Source: Staphylococcus simiae
GTDB lineage: Bacteria > Bacillota > Bacilli > Staphylococcales > Staphylococcaceae
Reading direction: 5' to 3'
Assembly: GCF_002902085.1 (NCBI RefSeq)
Contig: NZ_PPQR01000011.1
Span: 1-57,499 of the forward strand
DNA: 57,499 nucleotides
Position 1 is the first letter of the stretch, and every line of letters begins with the position of its first letter. The notes beneath the pieces are model-generated. The model did no database searches. It was not told the origin of the DNA and saw only the letters and a list, made by a program, of their open reading frames with translations. Of this stretch, positions 24,908-34,096 are shown piece by piece. The position numbers and the translations under genes are program-made.

Positions 24908-26689
24908 GTGAAGAAAATCATTAGTATCGCATTTATCGTTTTAGCATTGGTATTAAGTGGTTGTGGTGTTCCTACTAAATCTCAAGTGGAGCAAAAAGCT
25001 GATAAAGTTGATGTTAAAGGTGAACGTCCAACAATTCGTTTCTTAGGACAAGCAAGTTATGAAAATGATATGAACATTGTTAAAGAACAATTAGAAAATG
25101 CTGGTTTTAACGTTAAGATGAATATTCAACCAGACTATGGTAGTTATCGAACGCAACGTGAAGCGGGGAACTATGATATTCAAATTGATGACTGGACAAC
25201 AGTTTTTGGAGATCCAAATTATTCAATGTCGGCACTGTTTAGTTCAAATGGTTCAAACAGCCTATTGAAAGATAAAAAAGTAGATCGCATGATTGATCAG
25301 GCATCAACTGAAAATGATAAAGGTGCTAAACAAACTTATAAACAATTGGAACATGAAGTGATTTTTGATCAAGCGTATATGGCGCCATTATATGGAGCGA
25401 AAAAGAATCTAATTTATGATAATCATGTTATAGCCAAAAGTAGTGTAGGTTTACCAAACTCTCGTGCTTTAATCTGGCAACAATTTGACTATAAAGATAA
25501 AAAATTACGAGACACGAGACCGTTGATGATGACACAACAAGATAGTGAAATACCTACACTAGATCCTATTCGTTCTATTGCACCATCTGTTTATCCAATT
25601 AATATGAATATGTATACAAGATTATTGCTCTTAGATGACAATGATAAAATCACGACTAAGGGATCATTGAGTCGTGACTATGCTGTTAATAAAGACGATA
25701 ACGAATTTTACTTTTTATTAAGGGATGATAGTTATTTTGCTAAAGTATCGCAAGGTGAAGCACAAAATACTGGAGAACGTGTATCTGCAGAAGATGTGAA
25801 GTTTTCACTAGATCGTGTACGTGATAAATCATCGGTCCCTAACAATATTACGTATAATATGCATAAAAATATTAAAGATGTCAGTGTCTTAAACAATCAA
25901 GATATTGATAAATTGCGTGATACTAAAACTAAAGGGAATAGTACAATTTATGATCGACTGATTAAAGGACACGGAGTTAAATCGTTAACAACTGAAGGTA
26001 ACAAAGTAGATAATCAAAAAGGGACATATCAAATTGTTAAAATTACCACAAAGCAAGCTATGCCTAAAGAAGTAAACTATTTAACACACTCATCAGCAGG
26101 GATTTTATCCAAAAAATATGTGTCACAAGTAGATAAAGAAAATAGTAAAGGCTACGGTGATAGCAGTACAGTACCATCTTCTAAAGAGGGGAAAAATGAA
26201 CTTTATGCGAGTGGTCCTTATATTATGACGACTAAAAATACTTATCAAGCAACATTCCAACGTAATCCAGGATTTAATGAAGATGAAAAAGATAGTTATG
26301 GACCAGCTAAAATTAAAAATATTACCTTAAAATTTAATGGTGATCCTAATAATGCGTTGTCAGAATTACGTAACCACTCCATAGATATGCTCGCAGACGT
26401 AGATCAAAAAAACTTTGATTTAATAAAATCTGACAATGATTTATCTATTGTACGTAAAAATGGACGTAAGTCGGTATTTTTAATGATGAATGTTAAAAAA
26501 GGTATTTTCAAAGAGCATCCAAACTTAAGACAAGCAGTAGTTAATGCGATTGATCAAGATCAATTTATTAAATTTTATCGCGGTGATAAATTTAATATTG
26601 CCTCACCAGTGACACCACTGGTCGATACAGGAAATAAACAACGTCAAAATTTAAAAAAGGTAGAACAGGCAATTAATGACAAACGTTAA
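24908..26689 (+). CDS. gisD: Glutathione/peptide-binding lipoprotein (GisD-like, RGD motif)
   Basis: A 593-residue extracellular binding protein of the DppA/OppA family. The signal peptide MKKIISIAFIVLALVLSGC has a lipobox LSGC, so it should be lipid-anchored at Cys19. Family-type features include the VSAEDVKFSLDRVRD block (about 300) and a C-terminal FIKFYRGDKFNIAS that contains an RGD tripeptide; the S. aureus homologue is annotated as an RGD-containing lipoprotein. The gene starts with GTG 24908. It would deliver glutathione or related peptides to GisBC. Confidence 0.85.
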   Translation: MKKIISIAFIVLALVLSGCGVPTKSQVEQKADKVDVKGERPTIRFLGQASYENDMNIVKEQLENAGFNVKMNIQPDYGSYRTQREAGNYDIQIDDWTTVFGDPNYSMSALFSSNGSNSLLKDKKVDRMIDQASTENDKGAKQTYKQLEHEVIFDQAYMAPLYGAKKNLIYDNHVIAKSSVGLPNSRALIWQQFDYKDKKLRDTRPLMMTQQDSEIPTLDPIRSIAPSVYPINMNMYTRLLLLDDNDKITTKGSLSRDYAVNKDDNEFYFLLRDDSYFAKVSQGEAQNTGERVSAEDVKFSLDRVRDKSSVPNNITYNMHKNIKDVSVLNNQDIDKLRDTKTKGNSTIYDRLIKGHGVKSLTTEGNKVDNQKGTYQIVKITTKQAMPKEVNYLTHSSAGILSKKYVSQVDKENSKGYGDSSTVPSSKEGKNELYASGPYIMTTKNTYQATFQRNPGFNEDEKDSYGPAKIKNITLKFNGDPNNALSELRNHSIDMLADVDQKNFDLIKSDNDLSIVRKNGRKSVFLMMNVKKGIFKEHPNLRQAVVNAIDQDQFIKFYRGDKFNIASPVTPLVDTGNKQRQNLKKVEQAINDKR

Positions 26690-26715
26690 ATAACACAAAG
26701 TAGGAGGATATGACT

Positions 26716-28722
26716 ATGGTCATGAGCTTGAGTGGAAATAAAGAAAATACGTCACAGGAAGGTATGATTTCAGTATCCCATCCTTTAGCCGCAAAGGTAG
26801 GAAAAGAGGTACTTGATAAAGGTGGCAATGCCATGGATGCCGTCATTGCTATTCAGTTGTCATTGAATGTCGTCGAACCTTTTACATCGGGACTTGGTGG
26901 TGGCGGTTATTTATTATATTATGATCAAGCCACTCAACAAATGACAGCCTTTGACGCCAGAGAGACAGCACCATCTAACATAGATCCAACATTTTATTTA
27001 GATGACCAAGGTAATTACAAATCGTTTTTTGATTTAACGACACATGGTAAGACTGTAGCAGTACCTGCTATACCTAAGTTGTTTGATTATTTGTATCATC
27101 ATTATTGTCGTTTGTCGTTAGATGATTTAATTAATCCTGCTATTCAACAAGCCAGTGAAGGACACCGTGCTAATTGGGCAACTGAAAAATACTCGCGACA
27201 ACAATTGGCTAGGTTACTAAAATATCCTGAAACTGCTGAAGCATTTACGATTGATGATGATTATTGGCATGAAGGTGATTGGATTGTGCAACCACAGTTG
27301 GCTAAGGCTTTAACACTGTTAAGAGATCAAGGGTTTGATGCGTTTTATCGAGGAGATATCGCACAACAACTAGTTGATGTTGTGCAGCGTTACGGTGGTT
27401 CAATCACATTGGAAGATTTGCAGCAGTATCAAATACAATTGAAAGAGCCAATTAGTGCAACATACAAAGATGTCGAAATTCATTCAATTGGGCCATCAAG
27501 TTCAGGTGGTATAACGATGATTCAAATTCTAAAACTATTAGAACATATTGATATTAAAAAAATGGGACCGAGATCAGTTGACTATTTACATCATTTAATT
27601 CAAGCAATGCACATTGCTTATAGTGACCGAGCTCAGTTTATTGCTGATGAGGACTTTAGCAATATTCCTATTAAAGCATTGATTGATGACGATTATTTGA
27701 AAGAGCGCAGTACTTTAATAAATAAGGACTATGCTAATATTGCTATTACTCATGGTCATTTACAAAGTAACGTTAGTCATACAGCGATTGATGAACAACA
27801 TACAGAGACAACGCATTTTAGTGTGATAGATAAAGATGGCAATATTGCATCATTTACAACATCTGTAGGTATGATTTATGGTTCAGGTATCACGATACCG
27901 GGTTACGGTTTACTATTAAACACAACGATTGATGGTTTCGATATCGTTCCAGGTGGAATTAATGAAATTGAACCATGTAAACGACCACTTAGTAATATGG
28001 CACCTACAATAATTACTAAAGATAGTAAACCAATTTTGACAGTAGGCTCACCCGGTGCAATTAGTATTATTACAAGTATAGTTCAAACTTTGATTAATGT
28101 TTTAGAATTTGATATGACGATTGATCAAGCCATTGATGAACCTAGAATTTATAGTAGTCATCCAAATAGAATTGAGTGGGAGCCCCAATTTTCACAGCGA
28201 ACAATATTAGCGTTGATTGCTAAAGGACATGCAATGGAAAAACAACCAGACACTTATATTGGAGATGTCCATGGCTTACAAATTGATCCAGAAACGTCAG
28301 CAGTGATGGGTGGTGCGGATGATACAAGAGAAGGGACAATTATAGGAGAAGATGTCTATATTGTTAGAGATAAACCGCAAGAGTATAAGCACTATAATGA
28401 CAATAAAGACTATCACGTTTATTTAAATGATATCCAATTGCCGTTGTATCAACAGCAAATCATTTTTGATGATGATAAGTTCTGGTTAGACTCAAAAGTG
28501 GTTAATGATATTTTTCAAGTTGAGGACTACCAATTAGATGAAGTTAGGTCGGATGTTATCAATCAGCGTGAGTATATTGATATTGTAGATTTAGCGACTC
28601 AAAAAGGCTATGACGTTATTGTGGAAGATAATACATTATATTTGAGAGATACATACTATCCAACGAGACAACGTGAAGAAAATATGTATTATCGATATGA
28701 TAGAGAGAGCATTACAAGATAA
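26716..28722 (+). CDS. ggt: Gamma-glutamyltransferase
   Basis: A 668-residue Ggt without a signal peptide, consistent with cytoplasmic cleavage of imported glutathione. The self-processing and catalytic Thr lies in TETTHFSVIDKDGNIASFTTS (about residue 368), followed by the GSGI and MAPTI...GSPGA substrate motifs. A C-terminal extension of about 110 residues follows the usual Ggt fold. ATG 26716 gives the best spacing to GGAGG; ATG 26710 and 26722 are alternatives. It is the last gene of the gisBCD-ggt operon, 20-27 bp after gisD. Confidence 0.88.
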   Translation: MVMSLSGNKENTSQEGMISVSHPLAAKVGKEVLDKGGNAMDAVIAIQLSLNVVEPFTSGLGGGGYLLYYDQATQQMTAFDARETAPSNIDPTFYLDDQGNYKSFFDLTTHGKTVAVPAIPKLFDYLYHHYCRLSLDDLINPAIQQASEGHRANWATEKYSRQQLARLLKYPETAEAFTIDDDYWHEGDWIVQPQLAKALTLLRDQGFDAFYRGDIAQQLVDVVQRYGGSITLEDLQQYQIQLKEPISATYKDVEIHSIGPSSSGGITMIQILKLLEHIDIKKMGPRSVDYLHHLIQAMHIAYSDRAQFIADEDFSNIPIKALIDDDYLKERSTLINKDYANIAITHGHLQSNVSHTAIDEQHTETTHFSVIDKDGNIASFTTSVGMIYGSGITIPGYGLLLNTTIDGFDIVPGGINEIEPCKRPLSNMAPTIITKDSKPILTVGSPGAISIITSIVQTLINVLEFDMTIDQAIDEPRIYSSHPNRIEWEPQFSQRTILALIAKGHAMEKQPDTYIGDVHGLQIDPETSAVMGGADDTREGTIIGEDVYIVRDKPQEYKHYNDNKDYHVYLNDIQLPLYQQQIIFDDDKFWLDSKVVNDIFQVEDYQLDEVRSDVINQREYIDIVDLATQKGYDVIVEDNTLYLRDTYYPTRQREENMYYRYDRESITR

Positions 28723-28736
28723 TCTTCAATTTGGTT

Positions 28737-28905
28737 GATATAATATAGTAGAATCGGAGGGGGGAGACATAAATTTTCTATAACATTTATGTCGTAATCC
28801 TGCCCCTGCTAGACTGACTAGGTTTTGAAAATCAGACAGTTACTGCCGAATACTTAATTTTAAGTGTATAATACTTTTTGTCCCAGACTCTGTATCATAA
28901 GAAAA
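28737..28905. repeat. Dispersed intergenic repeat after ggt
   Basis: Contains GGAGGGGGGAGACATAAA, a GACATAAA/TTTATGTC hairpin, CTGACTAGGTTTTGAAAATC, CAGACAGTTACTGCC and a TTAATTTTAAGTGTA tail. It matches 5266-5388 and 52147-52300. The middle hairpin present in those copies is deleted here. Confidence 0.75.
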
Positions 28906-28934
28906 AAATTAAATATAAAAAAATAATAAATGGC

Positions 28935-28962
28935 TTGAAATATACTCACTTTATGCTATAAT
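28935..28962 (+). promoter_or_regulatory. Antitoxin RNA promoter of the par-type locus
   Basis: TTGAAA (28935-28940), 16-bp spacer and an extended -10 TGCTATAAT (28954-28962); a strong promoter reading into the antisense RNA. Confidence 0.7.
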
Positions 28963-28967
28963 GATTG

Positions 28968-29050
28968 TAATGAGATTCATCATATAACTACACAAACCCC
29001 CTCACTATTCTCGGTAGTGAGGGGGTTTAACGTGTTGGCTAATATTATCG
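28968..29050 (+). ncRNA. Antisense antitoxin RNA (RNA II type) of the Fst/par locus
   Basis: Predicted to begin near 28968. It contains the direct repeat TGAGATTCATCATAT (28971-28985), which is identical to 29134-29148 over the toxin start. It ends in the shared bidirectional hairpin AAACCCCCTCACTA (28994-29007) / TAGTGAGGGGGTTT (29015-29028), or shortly after. In the enterococcal par system this layout lets the antisense RNA pair with the toxin mRNA at both ends. The 3' end is an estimate. Confidence 0.65.
28994..29028. terminator. Shared bidirectional terminator of the toxin and antitoxin RNAs
   Basis: Perfect 14-base arms around a 7-base loop, A-rich left and T-rich right, between the convergent transcripts. 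Confidence 0.85.
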
Positions 29051-29146
29051 CCTTTTATCACTGCGGCTGCTTAGCCAATATTTAAAGGCCGCAATGACAC
29101 AGCCACTAATTATAGAGGCTAATGTTGTTATGATGAGATTCATCAT
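29045..29146 (-). CDS. Fst/PepA1-family type I toxin peptide
   Basis: A 33-residue peptide: MMNLIITTLASIISGCVIAA forms the membrane helix with the conserved Gly-Cys (residues 15-16), followed by FKYWLSSRSDKRR, the aromatic-then-basic tail typical of Fst and staphylococcal PepA toxins. A full Shine-Dalgarno AAGGAGGTG lies six to eight bases before the tandem ATGs at 29146/29143. The second direct repeat covers the start codons, so the site can be occluded by the antitoxin. The toxin promoter upstream (29190-29260 region) could not be fixed. The product should insert in the membrane and damage the cell when the antitoxin is lost. Confidence 0.82.
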   Translation of the reverse strand: MMNLIITTLASIISGCVIAAFKYWLSSRSDKRR

Positions 29147-29263
29147 ATTATCTACACCTCCTTCTTAGCCATACTCATTTTGAAAGTCAAGGCGACGACA
29201 TTCATAAAATGATTGTTTTTTGAGAGGTGTTAAGATATTACTGAGATATTATCAGAATGTCGT

Positions 29264-29306
29264 AAAAAGGAATTAGACATCAATTTGTCCGATTCCTTTT
29301 TATTTT
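29264..29306. terminator. Bidirectional hairpin downstream of the toxin locus
   Basis: AAAAAGGAAT...AGAC / GTC...ATTCCTTTTT arms around ATCAATTT. Confidence 0.65.
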
Positions 29307-29431
29307 TTGTAGCAAAATATTTGAATATAAATCTAACTTACTCTAATATTCCTGGGATATAACGTACATGTTAAATTAATCGGAACATAAGTTTAAATTT
29401 AATGACGCTAAAACTTAAAGGAGTAATGTTC

Positions 29432-30589
29432 ATGAGTAAAAAGACTATCGATCATCAACAAACAGAAATAACTATTATTGGTGGAGGTATCGGGGGCTTA
29501 ACTTTAGCACGTGTGTTACATGTTAATGGTGTACCAGTTAAAGTATATGAAAATGATGCGTCACCGAATGCCAGAACACAAGGTGGACAATTAGATATTC
29601 ATGAATATAATGGACAAGTTGCACTTAAAGCAGCTGGTTTAATGGATGACTTTCACAATATCATTCATGAAGGTGGAGATGCTGCACGCATTTTAGATAC
29701 AAATGGTAATGTATTGTTAGAAGAGCCTAGTGATGATAGTAATGGTAGACCTGAAGTATTACGCGGAGATTTAAGACGTATACTAATGGAGTCATTACCA
29801 GATGGTGTCATTCAATGGGATAAAAAAGTGACAACTGTTGAAGAAATAGATGAACGTCAATATCAAGTAACGTTTAAAGATGGGACAACGATAGCCACAG
29901 ACACTATTATTGGTGCAGACGGTGCATGGTCTAAAGTACGTAAAGTATTAACAGATGCTATGCCAGATTATACAGGTTTAACTTTCTTTGAAACATATTT
30001 ATACAATGTTGATGAAGACCATCCTGAAGCGGCAGCAATTGTTGGTCAAGGTGCAATGTACGCCTTAACGCCAGGAAAAGGTCTAACAGCACATCGTGAA
30101 GCAAATGATATTATTCATACGTATGTTCAATTACGTTGCACTGCTGAATGGGTTGATCAAATAGACTTTAATGATAAAGAAGCAGCAATTAACACGATTT
30201 CACAAGCATTTGAAGGTTGGTCACCACAACTCATGACGTTACTTACGGAAAGTGATTCCAGTGTCATACCTCGTAAAATCAATGCATTACCTGATGGTTT
30301 GCGTTGGAATCATAAACCAGGCATAACTTTAATTGGAGATGCTGCGCACGTAATGGCACCATCAGGTGAAGGTGCTAATATTGCGATGTTAGATTCAACT
30401 GAACTTGCTCAAAATATTGCTAAATATCCAAATGATTTAGATAAAGCGATTCAACTATATGAAGAAAAAATGTTTGAACGTAGTGCTGAAGCAGCTCAAG
30501 AATCACATGAAGCCATTGACATGGTATTAGGAGATAATAGTCCTCAAAGCTTAATTAATGTCTTTAGTGGTTTAGATCCTAATGCATAA
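29432..30589 (+). CDS. FAD-dependent monooxygenase, TetX/PHBH-like
   Basis: A 385-residue group A flavoprotein. The dinucleotide fold IIGGGIGGLTLARVL is at about residues 15-29, the flavin contact motif PEVLRGDLRRILMESL is at about 107-122, the DG motif IGADGAWSKVR is at about 165-175, and GDAAHVMAPSGEGANIAMLD is at about 304-323. It is related to TetX-type enzymes but the substrate is unknown; resistance should not be assumed. ATG 29432 follows AAAGGAG. It is a single-gene unit ending in a strong terminator. Confidence 0.85.
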   Translation: MSKKTIDHQQTEITIIGGGIGGLTLARVLHVNGVPVKVYENDASPNARTQGGQLDIHEYNGQVALKAAGLMDDFHNIIHEGGDAARILDTNGNVLLEEPSDDSNGRPEVLRGDLRRILMESLPDGVIQWDKKVTTVEEIDERQYQVTFKDGTTIATDTIIGADGAWSKVRKVLTDAMPDYTGLTFFETYLYNVDEDHPEAAAIVGQGAMYALTPGKGLTAHREANDIIHTYVQLRCTAEWVDQIDFNDKEAAINTISQAFEGWSPQLMTLLTESDSSVIPRKINALPDGLRWNHKPGITLIGDAAHVMAPSGEGANIAMLDSTELAQNIAKYPNDLDKAIQLYEEKMFERSAEAAQESHEAIDMVLGDNSPQSLINVFSGLDPNA

Positions 30590-30601
30590 GTAATAATTGC
30601 A

Positions 30602-30663
30602 AAAGCTAGTATATTAGAAAGAGTGAACGATATGACACTCAATCGATATACTAGCTTTATTTT
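30602..30663 (+). terminator. Terminator of the monooxygenase gene
   Basis: AAAGCTAGTATAT (30602-30614) / ATATACTAGCTTT (30646-30658) with T-rich tail. Confidence 0.8.
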
Positions 30664-30806
30664 TATTTATAGAGATGTAACTATAACGCTCTTAATTGCA
30701 CAAGACCGTAATAAAAAGTATTTTACCATCGCACTCGAGTTAAGATATGAGACGAAAGAAATGATTATTTCAACGAGTTAAAGCATCTTGATGATTAAGC
30801 TGCATA

Positions 30807-31361
30807 CTACGAGTGATACTGAATTGTGGCAATCAACGATAATTTGTTATTCGTTTGATTAATATATTGATGTGCAACATCACTTTTAAAATGAATAGCC
30901 TGTTCTTTAGTTACAGTGTACTGCTTATTTTCTATTTCAAGTGTTAACGTACCATCTGTAACTATAATATACTCATCTGAACCTTGATGGTGTCCTTCTG
31001 AAGTCATAGCCCCAAAAGCTTCAATTTCCATTTTGAACATTTCAAAGTCCTTTTCAGGTGAATAGGGAAAATAAGGAAAAATAGTCACACTATGATCTTC
31101 GTTATAAATAGGAATTAAATCCTCATAGGCAACTGGGTTAACTTCAGATGATATTTGAGTGATTAATTCGGATAAGGAAAGACGTAGACCATTAGCAATT
31201 TTTGATAATGTCATAATACTAGGATTAGCTTGACCTTTTTCAATTTGATTTAGCATATTTTTACTTACACCTGTGATATCGGCCATTTTATCTAAACTTA
31301 AATTAAAATCTTGTCTGTAACGATAAAGGTTATGACCAATAATTTCATTAACATCTGACAA
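30807..31361 (-). CDS. XRE-family regulator with cupin domain
   Basis: A 184-residue regulator: helix-turn-helix at about 10-65 (LSLDKMADITGVSKNMLNQIEKG) and a C-terminal cupin at about 105-180 (GSDEYIIVTDGTLTLEIENKQY...VAHQYIN) that probably binds a small ligand. It starts with TTG 31361, ten bases after AAAGGAG. It is divergent from the CynX-type transporter with a 90-bp shared control region, so it very likely regulates that gene and itself. Confidence 0.85.
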   Translation of the reverse strand: MSDVNEIIGHNLYRYRQDFNLSLDKMADITGVSKNMLNQIEKGQANPSIMTLSKIANGLRLSLSELITQISSEVNPVAYEDLIPIYNEDHSVTIFPYFPYSPEKDFEMFKMEIEAFGAMTSEGHHQGSDEYIIVTDGTLTLEIENKQYTVTKEQAIHFKSDVAHQYINQTNNKLSLIATIQYHS

Positions 31362-31381
31362 AAATAACGACTCCTTTATTT

Positions 31382-31402
31382 ACAATATATCGCACATATT
31401 GT
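31382..31402. promoter_or_regulatory. Palindrome between the XRE regulator and the transporter
   Basis: ACAATAT (31382-31388) / ATATTGT (31396-31402) with a 7-base centre, in the middle of the divergent control region. A candidate operator for the XRE-cupin protein. Confidence 0.45.
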
Positions 31403-31451
31403 ACCATATATTATTGTTGTGTACGAAATAATATAAAATAGGGAGGACAAT

Positions 31452-32642
31452 ATGGAAAAAGATTTACAAGCAAATAATAAAATTAATTGGCTTCTTTTTA
31501 TAGGAATTTTATTGATAGGAGCTAATTTACGTGCGCCAATCACATCGGTGGGTGTCGCCTTACCAAGTATTAAAGATGCTTTACATCTTAATAATATAGC
31601 TGTCAGTATTATAACGATTATTCCATTAATCGCTTTTGCGATTATCTCACTTTTTGCAGCAAAAACAAGTAATACATTTGGTATCGAAAGAACGTTATTT
31701 GGAGCATTGATCATCATCTTGGTAGGTGTGATCATCCGTTCATTACCAAATGTAAGTGGCTTATATATTGGTACCATTTTCATTGGTATTGGTATTGCTT
31801 TTGGTAATGTCTTAACACCAGCAATAATTAAAGCTAAGTTTCCTTTACGTATAGGTATTATGACTGGGTATTATACAGTTGTCATGAATATCTTTGGTAG
31901 TTTATCATCATATTCTACTGGTCCGTTAGTCAAAGCATTTAATTATCAAATTGCACTTGGAATCATTGGTATCATCACGTTGATTGCAACTTTGATTTGG
32001 GTTTTTCAATTGAATCACAAAAATGAATCTACCACATCAAAACAGGTGGCTAAAGTTAATATTTGGAAGTCATCTATTGCATGGCGTATTACATTGTTAA
32101 TGGGTGGACAGTCATTAATTTTCTATTCAATTATCAATTGGATGCCAGCCTATTTAGCAGATTATGGTGTATCGATTAATGAAGCAGGCTTGTACTTATC
32201 AATTTTACAATTAGCGATTATTCCTTTAACATTTATTACACCAATTTGGGCAACTAAAATGACGTCACAAGTACCTCTTGTGTTATTAACAGGAATCATG
32301 TTTATTGCTGGAACTTTAGCGATGCTTTTCTTACCACAAATAGCATTGATTTCGATTTTACTTTTAGGTATTGCTAATGGTTTATCATTTGGGCTTGTCA
32401 ATACATTCTTTAGTTTGAAAACAGAAGAAAGTAGTACAGCTGCTAAATTATCAGGTATGTCACAATCCATTGGTTATTTATTTGCAGCAATAGGACCATT
32501 TTTATTTGGTAGTTTACATGATGCAACGCATAGTTGGATAGCATCAATTATGATCTTAGTCATAACATCATTAGCAATTCTTATCTTCAGTACATCAGTA
32601 GGACGTAATATCACTATAGAACAACATCAATTAAATAAATGA
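31452..32642 (+). CDS. CynX/NimT-family MFS transporter
   Basis: A 396-residue major facilitator with twelve hydrophobic segments and the opening LLIGANLRAPITSVGVALPSI, characteristic of the CynX/NimT (cyanate/2-nitroimidazole) group. The direction of transport and substrate are unknown. ATG 31452 follows GGGAGG. Pairing with an XRE-cupin regulator suggests induction by a small organic ligand. Confidence 0.85.
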   Translation: MEKDLQANNKINWLLFIGILLIGANLRAPITSVGVALPSIKDALHLNNIAVSIITIIPLIAFAIISLFAAKTSNTFGIERTLFGALIIILVGVIIRSLPNVSGLYIGTIFIGIGIAFGNVLTPAIIKAKFPLRIGIMTGYYTVVMNIFGSLSSYSTGPLVKAFNYQIALGIIGIITLIATLIWVFQLNHKNESTTSKQVAKVNIWKSSIAWRITLLMGGQSLIFYSIINWMPAYLADYGVSINEAGLYLSILQLAIIPLTFITPIWATKMTSQVPLVLLTGIMFIAGTLAMLFLPQIALISILLLGIANGLSFGLVNTFFSLKTEESSTAAKLSGMSQSIGYLFAAIGPFLFGSLHDATHSWIASIMILVITSLAILIFSTSVGRNITIEQHQLNK

Positions 32643-32744
32643 TTGGATTTTAAATAATTAAAAAAGTATAGCTTTACAACTATTATTTTTATATAATAAA
32701 ATTTGTGATTTAATTATACAAAAATAATAAAAGAGGTAAAGTGA

Positions 32745-33194
32745 ATGGGAACTAAATTTATAGTATTTTCAATTTTAGTTTTATCTATTGTTTTGGGTGG
32801 TTGTAATTTTGATAATGATAAAAAAGAGTCAGACAATAAACCTAAAAAAGAGCAACATACTAAGAAAAAAAGTAATAATGAAGATAATGCGAAAAATGAA
32901 ACGAATAATATAGAACAGAATCAACAGAATGACGAAGAAGTTGCTATAAATAATGATAATAACTATAATAATCAACAAGTTCAGACCAATCAAAATGAAC
33001 AAATAAATCAAAATGTTAATAATACAAAAGATGCGCAAATGCAGAAAATAGAAGAATATGAGGCATATTTAAGAAGTAAACCAAACATGACGCAATCTGA
33101 AGCGGAACACTATAATGAATTAGTTGGCGATAGACAGTTACCAGGCGATGTTGCTACTAGAACTGGTCATAATGGTGTTGTAGCAGATCAGTGA
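32745..33194 (+). CDS. Small lipoprotein with Lys/Asn/Gln-rich linker
   Basis: A 149-residue lipoprotein. The signal peptide ends in VLGGC (Cys20). Residues 22-100 are a low-complexity Lys-, Asn-, Gln- and Glu-rich linker. A short conserved-looking C-terminal part follows (EEYEAYLRSKPNMTQSEAEHYNELVGDRQLPGDVATRTG). No enzyme motif is seen and I do not recognise the family. A preceding AAAGAGG gives the start. Likely a surface-anchored protein with a flexible stalk. Confidence 0.75.
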   Translation: MGTKFIVFSILVLSIVLGGCNFDNDKKESDNKPKKEQHTKKKSNNEDNAKNETNNIEQNQQNDEEVAINNDNNYNNQQVQTNQNEQINQNVNNTKDAQMQKIEEYEAYLRSKPNMTQSEAEHYNELVGDRQLPGDVATRTGHNGVVADQ

Positions 33195-33223
33195 TCGTAT
33201 CCAATTAAACCATATCCACTAAA

Positions 33224-33265
33224 AAACCACTGTGTGAATGAAATATTTCACACAGTGGTTTCTCT
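33224..33265. terminator. Bidirectional terminator between lipoprotein and azoreductase genes
   Basis: Perfect arms AAACCACTGTGTGAA (33224-33238) / TTCACACAGTGGTTT (33247-33261). It contains TGTGAA/TTCACA but the spacing is wrong for Rex. Confidence 0.85.
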
Positions 33266-33276
33266 CTAAATATAAA

Positions 33277-33903
33277 CTAGAATGTTTTTCCGAGTTCTTT
33301 AGCTTCTTGAATACCAGCAATTTTAATTTCTTCAGCTTTATGTGGCTCAGCATTATGTCCTTCAATTGCTAACGTTGTATATGAAGGTACACCTAAGAAC
33401 GTTAATATTGTACGTAAGTAACGGTCGCCCATTTCGATGTCTGCGCCAGGACCTTCTGCATAATAGCCCCCACGTGATTGAATATGTAGTGCTTTTTTAT
33501 CAGTTAGTAAACCTACGGCACCTTCAGAAGTGTATTTGAATGTTTTACCAGCGACACATACAGCATCAATATATGCTTTAACTACTGGTGGGAATGATAA
33601 GTTCCACATTGGTGTAACAAAAACATATTTATCCGCACTTAAAAATTCTTCCAAAATATCACTTAAACGATCAATTTTAGTTTGTTCTTCTTTTGTTAAT
33701 GATTCACCATTTGCAGCTTTACCCCAACCAGTTAGGACATCTTTATCAATTAATGGAATATATTCCTCGAATAAATCGATGTGTTTTACTTCGTCTTTAG
33801 GATGGTTCTCTTGGTAAGATTCGATGAATGCTTTACCACCAGCCATTGAATTTGAAACAAGTTCATCAAATGGATGAGCTGTGATATATAATAATTTAGT
33901 CAT
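33277..33903 (-). CDS. azoR: FMN-dependent NADH azoreductase
   Basis: A 208-residue flavodoxin-fold enzyme of the AcpD/AzoR family. Features are the FMN phosphate loop [15 protein letters not shown] (about 8-22), the [18 protein letters not shown] block (about 97-114) and [15 protein letters not shown] (about 142-156). It reduces azo compounds and quinones with NADH. The S. aureus orthologue (azo1, formerly acpD) likewise follows the ggt region. ATG 33903 has AAAGGAG upstream. Confidence 0.9.
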   Translation of the reverse strand: MTKLLYITAHPFDELVSNSMAGGKAFIESYQENHPKDEVKHIDLFEEYIPLIDKDVLTGWGKAANGESLTKEEQTKIDRLSDILEEFLSADKYVFVTPMWNLSFPPVVKAYIDAVCVAGKTFKYTSEGAVGLLTDKKALHIQSRGGYYAEGPGADIEMGDRYLRTILTFLGVPSYTTLAIEGHNAEPHKAEEIKIAGIQEAKELGKTF

Positions 33904-34096
33904 ATGTTTATCTCCTTTATGTTTATCTACAAGATATAATTATTATACCTACTATAGTTAAATATGACAACATTAAATGTTGCAAATTTTATTACTAAGC
34001 CACTATTTTTAAATAGTACTATATACTATTAATTAAAAATGCCTTAAAATGAAAATTAATATAATATTGTTCAAATCATAAAGGGGTAATACGTAA

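Noticed and set aside
29162..29190. TTGACT-17-TAAGAA as the Fst toxin promoter
   Set aside because: Its start site would fall on or beyond the Shine-Dalgarno, leaving no usable leader; the true promoter is probably further upstream.
31376..31783. 135-codon minus-strand frame opposite the CynX-type transporter
   Set aside because: A shadow of the hydrophobic transporter gene crossing the divergent promoter; no family resemblance.
33224..33261. TGTGAA...TTCACA considered as a Rex site
   Set aside because: The arms are 15 bases long with the wrong inner spacing and lie at the ends of convergent genes, so it is a terminator.
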